A DNA stretch of 60,283 nt from Neocallimastix lanati (nom. inval.) (GCA_016946835.1 JACVTC010000036.1:1350001-1410283), one strand, 5' to 3'. Positions 1 to 12,329 are shown, counted from the stretch's first letter. The notes: a model not told the origin generated them from the sequence alone. Numbers and translations: made by a program.

Positions 1-960
1 TACTTTAATAATCTACTTTATTTTTTATATAAAAATACCTTAAATATTATTTTTTTATAAAGTAAATTAAAGTATGAAAAAATTAAATATTTTTTATAAA
101 AATTAATATTCATAATATTTTTATTATTTTAATAATTTAATATGCTTATTCATCAAATTTATTTCATTACTGTAATTATTATTATTATTATTTATTTTTG
201 TCAACAATTAATAACATAAATATGAATTTAATTTATTAATATGACATATATATATTCATTTTGATATATTTTATTATTTCAAAAGAAAAATTATATCATA
301 TATTTTACATATATTATAAGTATTACTAATTATATACCATAATTTAAATATTAATATATCAATTCAATCAAAATTAAATAATAAATAAAATTTTTTTTAT
401 CATAGTTAAAAAAAAAAAAAATTAAAAAATAAAAAAGTCGCTCAAATATGGCATTTACCAAAATTATATAAAATTCAATATATTTCAATATATAATACAT
501 ATAATATGTTTATATTAACAATGTATTATTAATATATTGATAATATATGCATTATTTATTGATCAAAATAATTAAAATGTAAATATAAAAATTAATAAAT
601 AAAAGAATATAAATAAAAAAGTATAATAAATAATAAATTTAATAATTAAATTTTAAAGAACAGAAATTTTTTTTTATTTTAGTAATAGTAAAGATGAGTT
701 ATGACTAATTAGAAATGGATTTTATAAAATATATAAAATAGAAATGGACTTTATAAAATATATAAAAAGGAAACAATTTTACTTTTTTTTTTAATTTTTT
801 AACAAAGATATTAAATATAAAAAAAAGAAATAATCAATAATTATTCTATTATTTAAAAAATCAAATAAAATAAATAATAATAATAGAAATATAATAAAAA
901 AAAATTAAAAGTTTATATTATAAAAATAAAATAATAATAATACTATTATAAAGTTTAAGA
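1..960. other. AT-rich intergenic region upstream of MFS gene 1
   Basis: No coding signal is visible. Part of it (about 430-560) resembles the region upstream of the second MFS copy (about 4610-4720): similar words such as gtcg, an attatata-aattc stretch and a ttgataatatat stretch occur in the same order. The duplicated unit therefore extends beyond the coding sequence, with the flanks much more diverged than the genes. Confidence 0.5.
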
Positions 961-2526
961 ATGAGTCAAAAAGAAGAAAATATTAATTTATCAACTATGG
1001 ATAATTCCAGTACCAATAGTGGTAATGGTGATGTTTTTATTGAAATTACTCATGAAAATATAAAAGAAGATAAAAATGAAATGCATATAAAGAAAGTTGG
1101 AGGTGGTGGTCCAGAGGAACCAAAATTTATTCCAATGCTTTTAACTATAATATCTGTTTTATTCTTTACAGCTTTAAATGAATCTGCCGCAACTGTTATG
1201 TATACTGATCTTGTTCATGATTTAGGAAAAAGTATTACTACAATTCAATGGGTTACTACTGGTTTTGTTTTAGTATTAGCTATTGGAATGATATTCTCTT
1301 CTTTCGTTGCTAAACATTTATACATGCGTACTATTTTCTTTAGTGCTGTTATATTCTTTGTTATTGGTTCTGTTATTTGTATTATTGCTAATTCTTTTGT
1401 GGTTTTACTTGTTGGTCGTATTATTCAAGGTGTTGGTACTGCTATGTTAATGCCTCAAATTTCTAATACCGTTGTTATTATGTCTCCAAGAAATCGTGTT
1501 GGTTTATATAATGGTGTTACTATGCTAGTCATTATTACTGGTAACGCTTTAGGTCCAACTCTTTCTGGTTTAGTTACTAGATATTTAGGATGGAGATATG
1601 TTTTCGCTTTTATGATTCCAATTCCAGTTATTGGTGGTATTCTTGGTTATTGGACAGTTGGTAATATTATTGCTCAAGAAAACTCTAAATTAGACATTCT
1701 TTCAGTCATTTTAGCTATTTTAGGTTATGGTGGTATTTCATTCGCTTTAGGTAATGCTGGTAATTATGGTTTTGGTTCAGCTATTGTTGTTTCTACCTTA
1801 ATCATTGGTATTATTTGTTTAATTTCATTTTATGTATGGGAAAATTATTGTAAAAATCCAATTGTATCTTTAAAGAATTTAGGAAAACCATATTTCATAA
1901 TCAATATTTTCTTGAGTACAATCAATTGTTCTACCCTCTTAGGATGGTTAGCCGTATTACCATTTATTACACAAAATTCATTAGGAAAAAGTGTTTCGAT
2001 TGGTGGCTTAGCATTATTACCTGGTGGTTTGATTAATGCTTTTTTAAATTTATTTGCTGGAAGACTTTATGATAAATTCCGTTTTAAGTATTCACCCATT
2101 GGATTTGTTGTCATTATTATTAGTTCAATTTTCGGTTTCTTCATGTCCATTAATGACAAATTTACATTATGGGTTATCATTATTACATATTTCTTAATCA
2201 ATATTGGTTTACCAATTGCTCAAAGTACATATACTTCAAGTTCATTAACATGTGTACCACCACAATCATCACCACATGCAGCTGCTATTTTCCATTCCTT
2301 CTTCCAACTTTTCGGTTCTTTAGGATCAGCTATTTATGTTGCGTTATTAAATAACTTTAATGATGTTTCCTTTAATTCAAGTCATGATCCATTAATTAAT
2401 GGTGTTTCTATTTGTTTCATTTTAACAATTGCTGTTACAGGTATTGCTTTAATTCTTGGTGTTGCATGGAGTATAATATATTTCAAAGATCATGATAATA
2501 AAGGCAATCCAAAAAACAAACAATAA
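961..2526 (+). CDS. MFS transporter, DHA2 (EmrB/QacA-like) drug:H+ antiporter family, copy 1
   Basis: A 521-residue polytopic membrane protein in one exon. A hydrophilic N-terminus of about 58 residues precedes a long run of hydrophobic segments compatible with the 14-helix DHA2 layout. Family marks include the early segment QWVTTGFVLVLAIGM, the motif-C-like GNALGPTLSGLV and the cytosolic-loop motif GRLYDKFRFK, which resembles MFS motif A (GxLxDRxGRR). DHA2 members export drugs or small organic compounds in exchange for protons; the substrate here cannot be read from sequence. The absence of introns and the bacterial-type family would fit horizontal acquisition, but that is inference. The start is the first ATG after an A-rich leader. 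It is nearly identical to the copy at 5104-6672 from about residue 30 to beyond the stop codon, which suggests recent duplication or gene conversion. Confidence 0.88.
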   Translation: MSQKEENINLSTMDNSSTNSGNGDVFIEITHENIKEDKNEMHIKKVGGGGPEEPKFIPMLLTIISVLFFTALNESAATVMYTDLVHDLGKSITTIQWVTTGFVLVLAIGMIFSSFVAKHLYMRTIFFSAVIFFVIGSVICIIANSFVVLLVGRIIQGVGTAMLMPQISNTVVIMSPRNRVGLYNGVTMLVIITGNALGPTLSGLVTRYLGWRYVFAFMIPIPVIGGILGYWTVGNIIAQENSKLDILSVILAILGYGGISFALGNAGNYGFGSAIVVSTLIIGIICLISFYVWENYCKNPIVSLKNLGKPYFIINIFLSTINCSTLLGWLAVLPFITQNSLGKSVSIGGLALLPGGLINAFLNLFAGRLYDKFRFKYSPIGFVVIIISSIFGFFMSINDKFTLWVIIITYFLINIGLPIAQSTYTSSSLTCVPPQSSPHAAAIFHSFFQLFGSLGSAIYVALLNNFNDVSFNSSHDPLINGVSICFILTIAVTGIALILGVAWSIIYFKDHDNKGNPKNKQ

Positions 2527-2632
2527 ATAATTAAAACATAATAAATTATTTTTTAATAAAATCAATATCTATCTTTTTTCCATTATCTTAAAAAAAAAAA
2601 TTTTTTTATATATTTATAATTTATAAAATTTA

Positions 2633-2704
2633 TAAAAATCAAATACATTATAAAAATCATATACATTATAAAAATCAAATACATTATAAAAATCAAATAC
2701 ATTA
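2633..2704. repeat. 18-bp tandem repeat, about 4 copies
   Basis: The unit ATAAAAATCAAATACATT is repeated about four times; one copy has ATAC preceded by T instead of A. It lies just 3' of MFS copy 1 and is absent after copy 2, so it arose after the duplication or was not carried with it. Confidence 0.8.
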
Positions 2705-3031
2705 TATTTAAGAAAATTAATATTATTTATTGATTCCATTTTCAACTTTTTCGTAACTTTTATTTAACGTATATTTATTAAATCTATTTATGACGATTAA
2801 TAATCTTATTGAAATTAAAAAATAAATAATATATATATATATTTATAAAATATAAAAATTATCATATATAAAAAAGTTTTAAATATTAATCCACATAATT
2901 TATATATACATTAAAATTATCATATAGAATAAATATTAAAAAATATATATATACATATATAATAAATATTAATAAAAATAAATTTTATTTAAAATTTTTT
3001 GAAAAATATATATATTCATATATATATATAA

Positions 3032-3245
3032 TTATTTTATAATTATTATTATTTTTATTTTTAGTTTAGCTTGATTATTTTCATTATTTTCTTCTTCTTC
3101 TTCTTCTCCTTTTTCTTCAATTTTTTCTTCATTTTTTTTACTACTTCTTTTTAATTTATTTTCTTCATTTTTGTTATCTGTTAAGCATTCTATTTTACCT
3201 TGTCCATACACCTGCTATAATCTAATTTTATTATTATTATTATTA

Positions 3246-3319
<74 letters not shown>

Positions 3320-3372
3320 TGATAATTTATATGGCCGCTGATTTTAAATAAAAGGATTTTGATTCATTTACC
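3032..3372 (-). CDS. Doubtful two-exon small gene (possible 61-codon terminal exon)
   Basis: On the minus strand an acceptor-like TTATAG at 3215-3220 opens a frame of about 60 codons (3214 down to 3032). It encodes an acidic Lys/Glu-rich tail containing VYGQGKIEC and a run of six Glu. Upstream, ATG at 3374-3372 is followed directly by a donor-like GTAAAT, giving a possible 157-bp intron filled with an (AAT)n tract. The exon is GC-richer than its surroundings at its 5' end, but codon content is low-complexity. I recognise no family. It could be a chance open frame. Confidence 0.2.
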
Positions 3373-3426
3373 ATTATATTTCTAATATTTTAATATATTA
3401 AAATTAAAAATTATAAAAAAATTTGA

Positions 3427-3464
<38 letters not shown>

Positions 3465-4970
3465 TAATAATAATAAAATAATACAAGAATAAATAGAATA
3501 AAATTGAAACAATTATTATTTAAAATATATTTAAATAATAATAATAATTAATATAATTTTGTTGAATATTTATAATTTAATATATAAACTTTAATTATTT
3601 TAAATTTATAAATATTTACAAATTTATTTTAAAACCCTTGCTATTCAATTAAATTATTACATACTTATAAGTGGTGCAAAACCATATATATGAAGTGTTA
3701 TATATTTTAAATAAATGATAAATGATTACCTTTTATTATGAAAGGCATTCATATTATTAGTATATAAATGATAAATTTTGAAATATCTCATTATAAATAT
3801 ATTTTAAATTTACAAATAATTATTTTATATATAAAATTTTTGATTTTAAATGGAAATTTATTCATTCTGAAAAAAATATAGTAATTTTTATATAATTTTT
3901 TATCTTTTTTATTTTAACATTTAAAGATTTTTTTTTCTATCAAAATTGAAATATGTATATATATATTTTAAATTTTTATTAATTGTATTAGAAACAATTA
4001 AAAAAATATTTATAAAATAGTAATTTTTATATAAAAGGAGAAAAAAAATTAGGAATTGAATAATATAATTATAAAATAATATTAATTATTTGAGGTTTTA
4101 TGTATTATACTACTTTTATATTTTTATATATAAAATACTAATTTTTACTATTAATTTTTGATGAAATATTAAATATTAAAAGATCTAATTATCAAATTAT
4201 AAAACAAATAAATATAACTTTAATTTAAATTACTTTTAAAATTAGATTTAGTTATTATGAATAGATATAATATAGCAGAAAGTAGTTCATTGAAATCCAA
4301 TATAGTAAATATTCCAATATTTTATTAAAATATAATTTTTTTATTTTTTTTTTTTTATTTTATTAAATAACTTCATTTAAAATTATAAGAAAAAAAATAA
4401 TAAATAAATATTGTATAATTAAAATATAAACTTTAATTGATTGATTTTATTAATATGTGGTTGAGTATATTGATTTCAATTTAATTACTATTTAAAAAAG
4501 AAAATTCTCATATATTATTTATATATTATGAATATAATTAATTATATATAAAATAGATATAATTAGAAACTTATATATTTTAAATTAATTTAATCAAAAA
4601 AAAAAAAATAAAAATAAAATAATGGTCGTACAAATGATCTATCAATTGAAATTATATAGAATTCCATCTAAAATACATATATTATATTTATATTAGCAAT
4701 ACATTGATAATATATTTAAAATATAAAATTACATTTTCCATATAATTAAACTATAAGTAAATATTTATTTTATTATTATATACAGTAATTTATATTTTAA
4801 TTAAAAAAAAAAGGAAAAAATACGAAAAGTTTATTAACAGTTAAAAATTATAAATTTAAATTAAAATTTATATATAAATGTAAATTTTTCTTCTTAATTT
4901 TTTTCTTTACAACAAATTTATAATTTAAAAAAATAAAAAAAATAAAAATATAATTAATAAAATTATTGTT

Positions 4971-5006
<36 letters not shown>

Positions 5007-5103
5007 AATAGAATTATAATAAAAAAAAAATTAAAATTTAATATTATTAAAATAAAATAATACTAATAAAAAAGTAATTAAAAATAAAAAAAAAATTATT
5101 AAG

Positions 5104-6672
5104 ATGAGCCAAAAAAAAGTAGAAAGTGTTGATTTATCAACTTTGGATAATTCCAGTACCAATAGTGGTAATGGTGATGTTTTCATTAAAATTACTCAAG
5201 AAAATATAAAAGAAGATAAAAATGAAATGCATATAAAGAAAGTTGGAGGTGGTGGTCCAGAGGAACCAAAATTTATTCCAATGCTTTTAACTATAATATC
5301 TGTTTTATTCTTTACAGCTTTAAATGAATCTGCCGCAACTGTTATGTATGCTGATCTTGTTCATGATTTAGGAAAAAGTATTACTACAATTCAATGGGTT
5401 ACTACTGGTTTTGTTTTAGTATTAGCTATTGGAATGATATTCTCTTCTTTCGTTGCTAAACATTTATACATGCGTACTATTTTCTTTAGTGCTGTTATAT
5501 TCTTTGTTATTGGTTCTGTTATTTGTATTATTGCTAATTCTTTTGTGGTTTTACTTGTTGGTCGTATTATTCAAGGTGTTGGTACTGCTATGTTAATGCC
5601 TCAAATTTCTAATACCGTTGTTATTATGTCTCCAAGAAATCGTGTTGGTTTATTTAATGGTGTTACTATGCTAGTCATTATTACTGGTAACGCTTTAGGT
5701 CCAACTCTTTCTGGTTTAGTTACTAGATATTTAGGATGGAGATATGTTTTCGCTTTTATGATTCCAATTCCAGTTATTGGTGGTATTCTTGGTTATTGGA
5801 CAGTTGGTAATATTATTGCTCAAGAAAACTCTAAATTAGACATTCTTTCAGTCATTTTAGCTATTTTAGGTTATGGTGGTATTTCATTCGCTTTAGGTAA
5901 TGCTGGTAATTATGGTTTTGGTTCAGCTATTGTTGTTTCTACCTTAATCGTTGGTATTATTTGTTTAATTTCATTTTATGTATGGGAAAATTATTGTAAA
6001 AATCCAATTGTATCTTTAAAGAATTTAGGAAAACCATATTTCATAATCAATATTTTCTTGAGTACAATCAATTGTTCTACCCTCTTAGGATGGTTAGCCG
6101 TATTACCATTTATTACACAAAATTCATTAGGAAAAAGTGTTTCGATTGGTGGCTTAGCATTATTACCTGGTGGTTTGATTAATGCTTTTTTAAATTTATT
6201 TGCTGGAAGACTTTATGATAAATTCCGTTTTAAGTATTCACCCATTGGATTTGTTGTCATTATTATTAGTTCAATTTTCGGTTTCTTCATGTCCATTAAT
6301 GACAAATTTACATTATGGGTTATCATTATTACATATTTCTTAATCAATATTGGTTTACCAATTGCTCAAAGTACATATACTTCAAGTTCATTAACATGTG
6401 TACCACCACAATCATCACCACATGCAGCTGCTATTTTCCATTCCTTCTTCCAACTTTTCGGTTCTTTAGGATCAGCTATTTATGTTGCGTTATTAAATAA
6501 CTTTAATGATGTTTCCTTTAATTCAAGTCATGATCCATTAATTAATGGTGTTTCTATTTGTTTCATTTTAACAATTGCTGTTACAGGTATTGCTTTAATT
6601 CTTGGTGTTGCATGGAGTATAATATATTTCAAAGATCATGATAATAAAGGCAATCCAAAAAACAAACAATAA
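5104..6672 (+). CDS. MFS transporter, DHA2 (EmrB/QacA-like) family, copy 2
   Basis: A 522-residue intronless paralogue of the transporter at 961-2526, with the same 14-helix type architecture, motif-C-like GNALGPTLSGLV and GRLYDKFRFK loop. From about residue 30 onward I see only three amino-acid differences from copy 1: Thr to Ala in MYADL, Tyr to Phe in GLFNG and Ile to Val in STLIVG. Each comes from one base change. The first 30 residues and the upstream DNA differ at many more sites. The identical tract runs about 45 bp past the stop. This is what a recent gene-conversion tract looks like, though an incomplete recent duplication is possible. Transport substrate unknown; location is presumably the plasma or another cell membrane. 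Confidence 0.88.
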   Translation: MSQKKVESVDLSTLDNSSTNSGNGDVFIKITQENIKEDKNEMHIKKVGGGGPEEPKFIPMLLTIISVLFFTALNESAATVMYADLVHDLGKSITTIQWVTTGFVLVLAIGMIFSSFVAKHLYMRTIFFSAVIFFVIGSVICIIANSFVVLLVGRIIQGVGTAMLMPQISNTVVIMSPRNRVGLFNGVTMLVIITGNALGPTLSGLVTRYLGWRYVFAFMIPIPVIGGILGYWTVGNIIAQENSKLDILSVILAILGYGGISFALGNAGNYGFGSAIVVSTLIVGIICLISFYVWENYCKNPIVSLKNLGKPYFIINIFLSTINCSTLLGWLAVLPFITQNSLGKSVSIGGLALLPGGLINAFLNLFAGRLYDKFRFKYSPIGFVVIIISSIFGFFMSINDKFTLWVIIITYFLINIGLPIAQSTYTSSSLTCVPPQSSPHAAAIFHSFFQLFGSLGSAIYVALLNNFNDVSFNSSHDPLINGVSICFILTIAVTGIALILGVAWSIIYFKDHDNKGNPKNKQ

Positions 6673-6749
6673 ATAATTAAAACATAATAAATTATTTTTT
6701 AATAAAATCAATATCTATCTAGTTTACATTAGCTTGAAAAGAATAAAAT

Positions 6750-6862
6750 AAAAAATAAAAAAAAAAATATTAAAAGAAAAAAAAATATCAAAAGAAAAAA
6801 AAAATATTAAAAGAAAAAAAAAATATCAAAAGAAAAAAAAAATATTAAAAGAAAAAAAAAAA
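6750..6862. repeat. A-rich tandem repeat of about 20 bp
   Basis: Units of the form AATATTAAAAG-A(n) alternate with AATATCAAAAG-A(n), six or so copies, just downstream of MFS copy 2. The strict T/C alternation suggests amplification of a two-unit module. Confidence 0.7.
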
Positions 6863-7294
6863 AAAAAAACAATAATTTATTTTCATTTATATATTTATAA
6901 AATTTATAGTAATCTAATACCTTATATAGTAACACAAATATTCATACAATAGAATAAATAATAGTGAAAACACGAATTTTTATAACATTCAAAATAATTT
7001 TTTTAAAAAAAAAAAAAAAAAAAAAAATTTCAAATTTTAAATTTTGTTTATAATTATATCATATCAAATATTAATAAATTAAATAATTCATATATATATA
7101 TATTTTCAATAATATACTTTAATGAATTATTAATTTACATAATTATGTATATTTATATATATATTTAAAATTATCCAAATAAAATAATTTAAACTAATAG
7201 AATAAATAAAAAAAGCAAATAGAAATAAAAAAAAAAAAAAAAAAAAAAATACGCAATAAATATTGTAAAATTTTTAAAAAATATTCTTCCATAT

Positions 7295-7325
<31 letters not shown>

Positions 7326-8375
7326 TTATTTTTATTGTAATAAATACAGAAACTATATTAAAATTTTTGTGTTAATTTATTATAATACATTAAATAAAAT
7401 TTTAAAGTTTATATTAAATTTATTTTTTCATGTCAAATATTAAATAAAAGTTAATATTAAAATTATATTTTCATAAAATACTAACATATATATATCATAG
7501 AATATAAAATAAATAATATCATTCTATTTACAGAAAATTATTTTAAATTAAAATAAAGTTTTATCTTGAAAATTCTCATAAAAACTAAATTAGATTAAAT
7601 GTTTCTGTATTATTAATAGGTTAAGTATTTGTTATTATTCTGTGGAGTAATACATATACATGTTAAATATATATATATATATATATTATTTTTCCTTTTT
7701 TTTTTTTTTTTTTTTTTTTTTTTGAACTTCATATATTTCATGGATACAATTTATATTATTAAATTTTTTAAATACATTATTCTTTTATGGAAATATTTAA
7801 TATAATTTAATCCATTGTATGTATTTGTTTATTAAAAAAAAAAAAATAAAAAAAAAAAAAAAAAACATATTAAGCTAAATAGTAAAACAATACACTAATT
7901 TTTGAATATTAACTAAGTTATTCAATAATACAATAATAACAATTATAAACGATATTTAATACCAATAAATCGAAATTCCACTTAAATTTTTGAGATCAAT
8001 TTTATTTATTTTATCCATATATTTTAAATTATTTTATTATTCATCGATCCCCAAAATTTTTATTATTCTTTCAATTTATTTGTAATTACCTTGAGGAATC
8101 CAGAGAAATAAATAACATTTAATTTCATTATCATTTTATAAATTACTTTTTATCTAACTTGAAAAATTTTTTAACTTTTCTCTTTAAGTTTTATTGATCT
8201 TTAGATCTCTAAAAATAATTGACTTATTATTTAAAGTAATCCTTTTATTCACGAACATATAAACCTATTAAAACTTTACTAGATTTTCAACTACTTCAAC
8301 TAATTTATCTTATTATTAATAATACGATATTTATTTTTCTTTATACAAAATTAAACTTGAACTGTTATACTATCA

Positions 8376-8406
<31 letters not shown>

Positions 8407-8915
8407 CAGTTTACATTTCATATATTTATTTTATTTTTTTTTTTTTACATTAATGGTATTAAATAATTTAAAATACCCTTATTTATAAATATATAATTAA
8501 TTATTATAAATAGAAAAATATTAAATTGTGAAATAATTCTAATAAACAATAACAATCTTAGTCTTTTTATATATTTTTAATATTTAAAATATTTTTATAT
8601 TTTATTATAAAAATGAGAAATAATAATTTATTTTGTTTAAAATTAACAATAGTCTTATATATTAATATATAATAAATTAATAATAGCTGTATACTTCAAT
8701 CCATACTACATATAAAATTGAAGTTTTTATTATTTAATTATATAAATTTATCTTTTTAATAAAGTAATCAATAATATTAATTAATTTTTTAATGAAAGAA
8801 AAAATAATATATTTTTTTCAGAAATATTTAGACAAAATTAAATTTACTTATTACATATGATATTCGACTAGGACCTAAAACACTTCATATATAAATAATT
8901 ATATATATATATCAT

Positions 8916-8919
<4 letters not shown>

Positions 8920-9010
<91 letters not shown>
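8920..9010. repeat. (TAA)n microsatellite
   Basis: About 29 consecutive AAT triplets ending in a few TAAATAA variants. Confidence 0.9.
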
Positions 9011-9013
<3 letters not shown>

Positions 9014-9324
9014 TAAATAATAATAATATTAAAAATATAAATAAATTAAAACTTTTTTAAATTTATTATAATATTCAAACATGCGTTCTATAAGTTTGTA
9101 AAAGATTAATAAAACAAATAGAATATGAAAAATAATTAATTGTATTTTTTGTATTTATTATTTCCATCTAAAATAAAAAAAAAAATATTCAATTGTTACT
9201 TAGAATTACTTATTATATACAATTAAAATAATGAAATATAGAAGTCTCGATAAAGAAAAAATATAATTTCTAAAGACGTAATAGATTAACGAACACTTTT
9301 ATAAGATAGAACATTCTTTAACTA

Positions 9325-9555
9325 ATAACTAATTGTTTTTTTTTTTTTTTTTTTTTTTAGCATTATATGAAAAGCCAGTACATAATATCATGTTTGTATT
9401 AATTAAATAATACATTAAATACATTAATAAAAAACCGAGTGCTCTCATTTATTATTATTTTTTTTATTATTGTAATCAAGAAAAGGTATATTTCCTAGAT
9501 AAAAATATTGAACCTTTTTTATTTATTTATTTATTTATTTGTTTATTTATTTATT

Positions 9556-9612
<57 letters not shown>

Positions 9613-10106
9613 TTATTTTATTTTATTTTATTTTATTTTATTTTATTTTATTTTATTTTATTTTATTTTATTTTATTTTATTTTATTTTATTTTATTTTA
9701 TTTTATTTTATTTTATTTTATTTTATTTTATTTTATTTTATTTTATTTTATTTTATTTTATTTTATTTTATTTTATTTTATTTTATTTTATTTTATTTTA
9801 TTTTATTTTATTTTAATTTTAATTTTTTATTACTTTATTTTATTTCCCTCTTCCTTAATGGTCTAATATTTCATAATTTTTACCATCTTATTAGGAAATT
9901 TAAAAAAAAAAAAAAAAAAAATAAAAATAAAAAAGGTTCAATATTTTCATCAAGGAGATGTACCTTTTCTTGATTATAATGAAAAAAAATAAATGAGAGC
10001 ACACAATTTTTTTTATTAATGTATTTAATGTATTATTTAATTAATACAAACATGATATTATGTACTGGCTTTTCAAATAATGCACCCAAAAAAAAATTAG
10101 TTAAAA
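9325..10106. mobile_element. Fold-back / MITE-like inverted repeat with microsatellite core
   Basis: A left arm (about 9325-9520) and a right arm (about 9929-10106) are near-perfect reverse complements for about 155 bp. Shared words include GAAAAGCCAGTACATAATAT, TGCTCTCATTTATT and ATCAAGAAAAGGTA. The core consists of (TTTA)n, (ATT)n and a (TTTTA)n tract, then a short non-repeated piece. The arms end near poly-A/T blocks next to an AATTAGTTA word. No transposase is visible, so a non-autonomous fold-back element or a local inverted duplication are both possible. I could not fix a target-site duplication. Confidence 0.7.
9611..9813. repeat. (TTTTA)n pentanucleotide microsatellite
   Basis: About 40 uninterrupted TTTTA units, preceded by (TTTA)n and (ATT)n blocks. 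The apparent Leu/Phe/Tyr-rich open frames over it are artefacts of the repeat. Confidence 0.95.
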
Positions 10107-10429
10107 ATAAATAAATGAACATAAAATATATAAAATTTTTTTTATTTATATTAATATTAAAAAAGCTACATTATCAGTTTCGAGGACGAAATGTCCTTCT
10201 AATTCTTCCCATTCACAAATTAAAACGTCATGTGGATAAAAATTGTCATTCAAATCTGTATCTTAATTTCTTCTTAGCATAGTATAGAACTGAATTAAGG
10301 ACAAAGGAAAACTAGAATACAAGTTTTTTGTAATGAAAAAGGTACATTCCTATTGGTTTAAATATAAAGAAAGAATTAACCGTAACCATATAATTTATAT
10401 TTACTATTCATTTTAGCAAATAATAGGCT

Positions 10430-10864
10430 CTAATTCCTATGTTTCCATTGAAAAAGTATTCCAAGATATGTATATTGATTAGTAGTGCTCGATAGATGAT
10501 TCATGTCAAACTTAAATAAAGAATTTTTCATCATCATAATGTCTTGAACGTATAAAGCTCTTTTGAGTTAACAACAACAAATGTAAAGCATTTACTGATT
10601 CCAAAAGGTCATTTCCTTTTTTAATCTCTTAACATCTATCAAATATGTCATTGAAAAATAAATTTAATATAAAATAGGTGATGAAAGAAATCCTTGTCGA
10701 ACACCACCACAATGTATTGGAAATTCCTTTGAAAATTTTACCATTAAAAGATTGTATGAGCTATCGAAGTGAGGTATAGAAGTAATGAACTGAGGACACT
10801 TACCACAAATACAAATATTATTAAAGTTTTGTAAGCATAGTATTAATTGGAATAGAATCACAAG

Positions 10865-10896
<32 letters not shown>

Positions 10897-10915
10897 CAAG
10901 AAAATTCAAGAAAAA
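10430..10915 (-). pseudogene. Decayed LINE (non-LTR retrotransposon) reverse transcriptase fragment
   Basis: On the minus strand a frame around 10664-10740 reads GGVRQGFLSSPILY, the LINE RT signature GVRQGCPLSPxLF with Cys replaced by Phe. After a one-base frameshift it continues as LNLFFNDIFDRC, matching the FNLxINDI stretch that follows in intact LINE RTs. Further downstream (about 10440-10480) a YTYLGILF peptide matches the YxYLGI motif of the RT thumb. Stops, frameshifts and poly-T insertions show it is dead. The surrounding GC-richer DNA (roughly 10100-12300) probably belongs to the same relic, but I could not align its endonuclease part. It directly abuts the fold-back repeat. Confidence 0.75.
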
Positions 10916-11148
10916 TAAATAAATTAATCATTATAATTTTTTTCTTTCTATGGCAAATTTCTTGAATGGAGACAAATAAATTGATACATTCTTCATTTTT
11001 TCTAAAACTGAAACTGTTAAGTTGCTATTTTAGTCATATTAAAATTCACAAACAATAACAGAAGCGTTATTCTAATGATTATTAAGTCAATTAGCAACAT
11101 TAGTTTTTTTTTTTTTTTTTTTGTTTGGTTTATCTCTTGAGTTTCCAT

Positions 11149-11186
<38 letters not shown>

Positions 11187-11462
11187 GCTTAGAACATATA
11201 TGTTTCCTAAAGAACATCTAACCTTCCTTAAAAGGAAACTATATATTTACTGAGCGTAGGTATTCATACTCTAAGTTATCATTTAGTAATTTTGAAAGGA
11301 ATTACGAATACTAAATATATAAAAGCCATACATACCAGGAATTTTTCATGTCTACATATCTTAGTACTGCTCTAAAATGATTAATAATTGGATAAGGAAT
11401 TCAAGAAAGAATTCAGAAATGAATGATTACTGACTTCTTAAAGATAAGTATATATAGTATTG

Positions 11463-11501
<39 letters not shown>

Positions 11502-12161
11502 ATTCAAAATAGTGTTAAATCGGTCACCTTTTTTTTCAGAGTTCCAGCCTTTAATATTTCACTTAATACTGAGATTAAAATAATATTTGGAATTTTCAGA
11601 GGGATTAGCATACAGAAGTTTATCAGAGATAGGAATACTGAGCTGGACTCAGAATAATACCTTGGTTCTATTACAATTTATAATGCAAAAAAAATGTGCT
11701 AATCCTCAAAAGTCATCTTCCACAATTTATTCTTTTAACAAGGTCAAGTGTTTTGTAAATCATAAAAATAACTTTCAAATATTCCATTTTATTATTATAG
11801 TTAACGTTAAGGATGAAAGTAATTTTCCATATTAAGTGAATTTTTTTTTTTTTTTTTTTTTTTACTAAAAAAACACCCATAGTCTTTAATCTTCTTTTTG
11901 TTCAAGATTCAAGGTCATGGTCTCCCATAGTCAATAGTTTTAAGTCTACTTTTTTTTCTTAAGAATTAAGGATTTAAGGTTATGAATGAAAGTTTAAAGC
12001 AAAAAAAAAAAAAAAAAAAAAAATTTTTTCAAGGTTAGGACCAAAATGTCTCAGACTTCTACGTATAGCGTATAGTGGGACATTTCAAAAATAAAAACTA
12101 AGCTAGTTTATTAATAAAAAAAAAAAAAAAAAAAAATTTTTTATAAAAAAAAAAAAAAAAA
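10916..12161. other. GC-richer relic DNA upstream of the LINE fragment
   Basis: Compositionally unlike the AT desert and cut by many poly-A/poly-T runs of 15-35 nt. Open frames are short and interrupted. It is likely a continuation of the LINE relic or of unrelated degenerate repeats; I cannot assign any domain. Confidence 0.4.
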
Positions 12162-12185
12162 GCATATAAGGTGGAAGGAATAATC

Positions 12186-12216
<31 letters not shown>

Positions 12217-12285
12217 TATGAGGTGGAAGGAATAATCAAAAAAAAAAAAAAAAAAAAAAAAGTATATGAGATGGAAGGAATCAAT
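12162..12285. repeat. Three tandem copies of a short unit separated by poly-A
   Basis: The unit GTATATGAGGTGGAAGGAAT, followed by AATC and 20-30 A residues, occurs three times with small changes (GCATATAAGGTGG, GTATATGAGGTGG, GTATATGAGATGG). The A-run between copies resembles repeated retroposon tails or amplified 5' monomers of the neighbouring LINE. Confidence 0.8.
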
Positions 12286-12329
12286 TTCTACTACGAGATT
12301 TTAAGATAGTCATCCTCAGTGAACTTTAT

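Larger units (their letters stand above)
2527..5103. other. AT-rich intergenic region between the two transporter copies
   Basis: The first roughly 45 bp after the stop are identical to those after copy 2, then similarity ends abruptly. It holds an 18-bp tandem repeat (about 2633-2704), (ATT)n and (AAT)n tracts (about 3225-3320 and 3428-3470) and a doubtful terminal exon on the minus strand (3032-3214, listed separately). Otherwise I see nothing coding. Confidence 0.5.
6673..9324. other. AT desert with homopolymers and microsatellites
   Basis: No gene seen. It contains alternating TTAAAAG/TCAAAAG A-rich tandem units (about 6750-6860), long poly-A/poly-T runs, an (AT)n tract near 8380-8402 and a (TAA)n tract of roughly 29 units (about 8920-9010). 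Confidence 0.5.

Noticed and set aside
9508-9973. Two overlapping Leu/Phe/Tyr-rich open frames
   Set aside because: They are translations of (TTTA)n, (ATT)n and (TTTTA)n repeats with no codon bias or conserved start.
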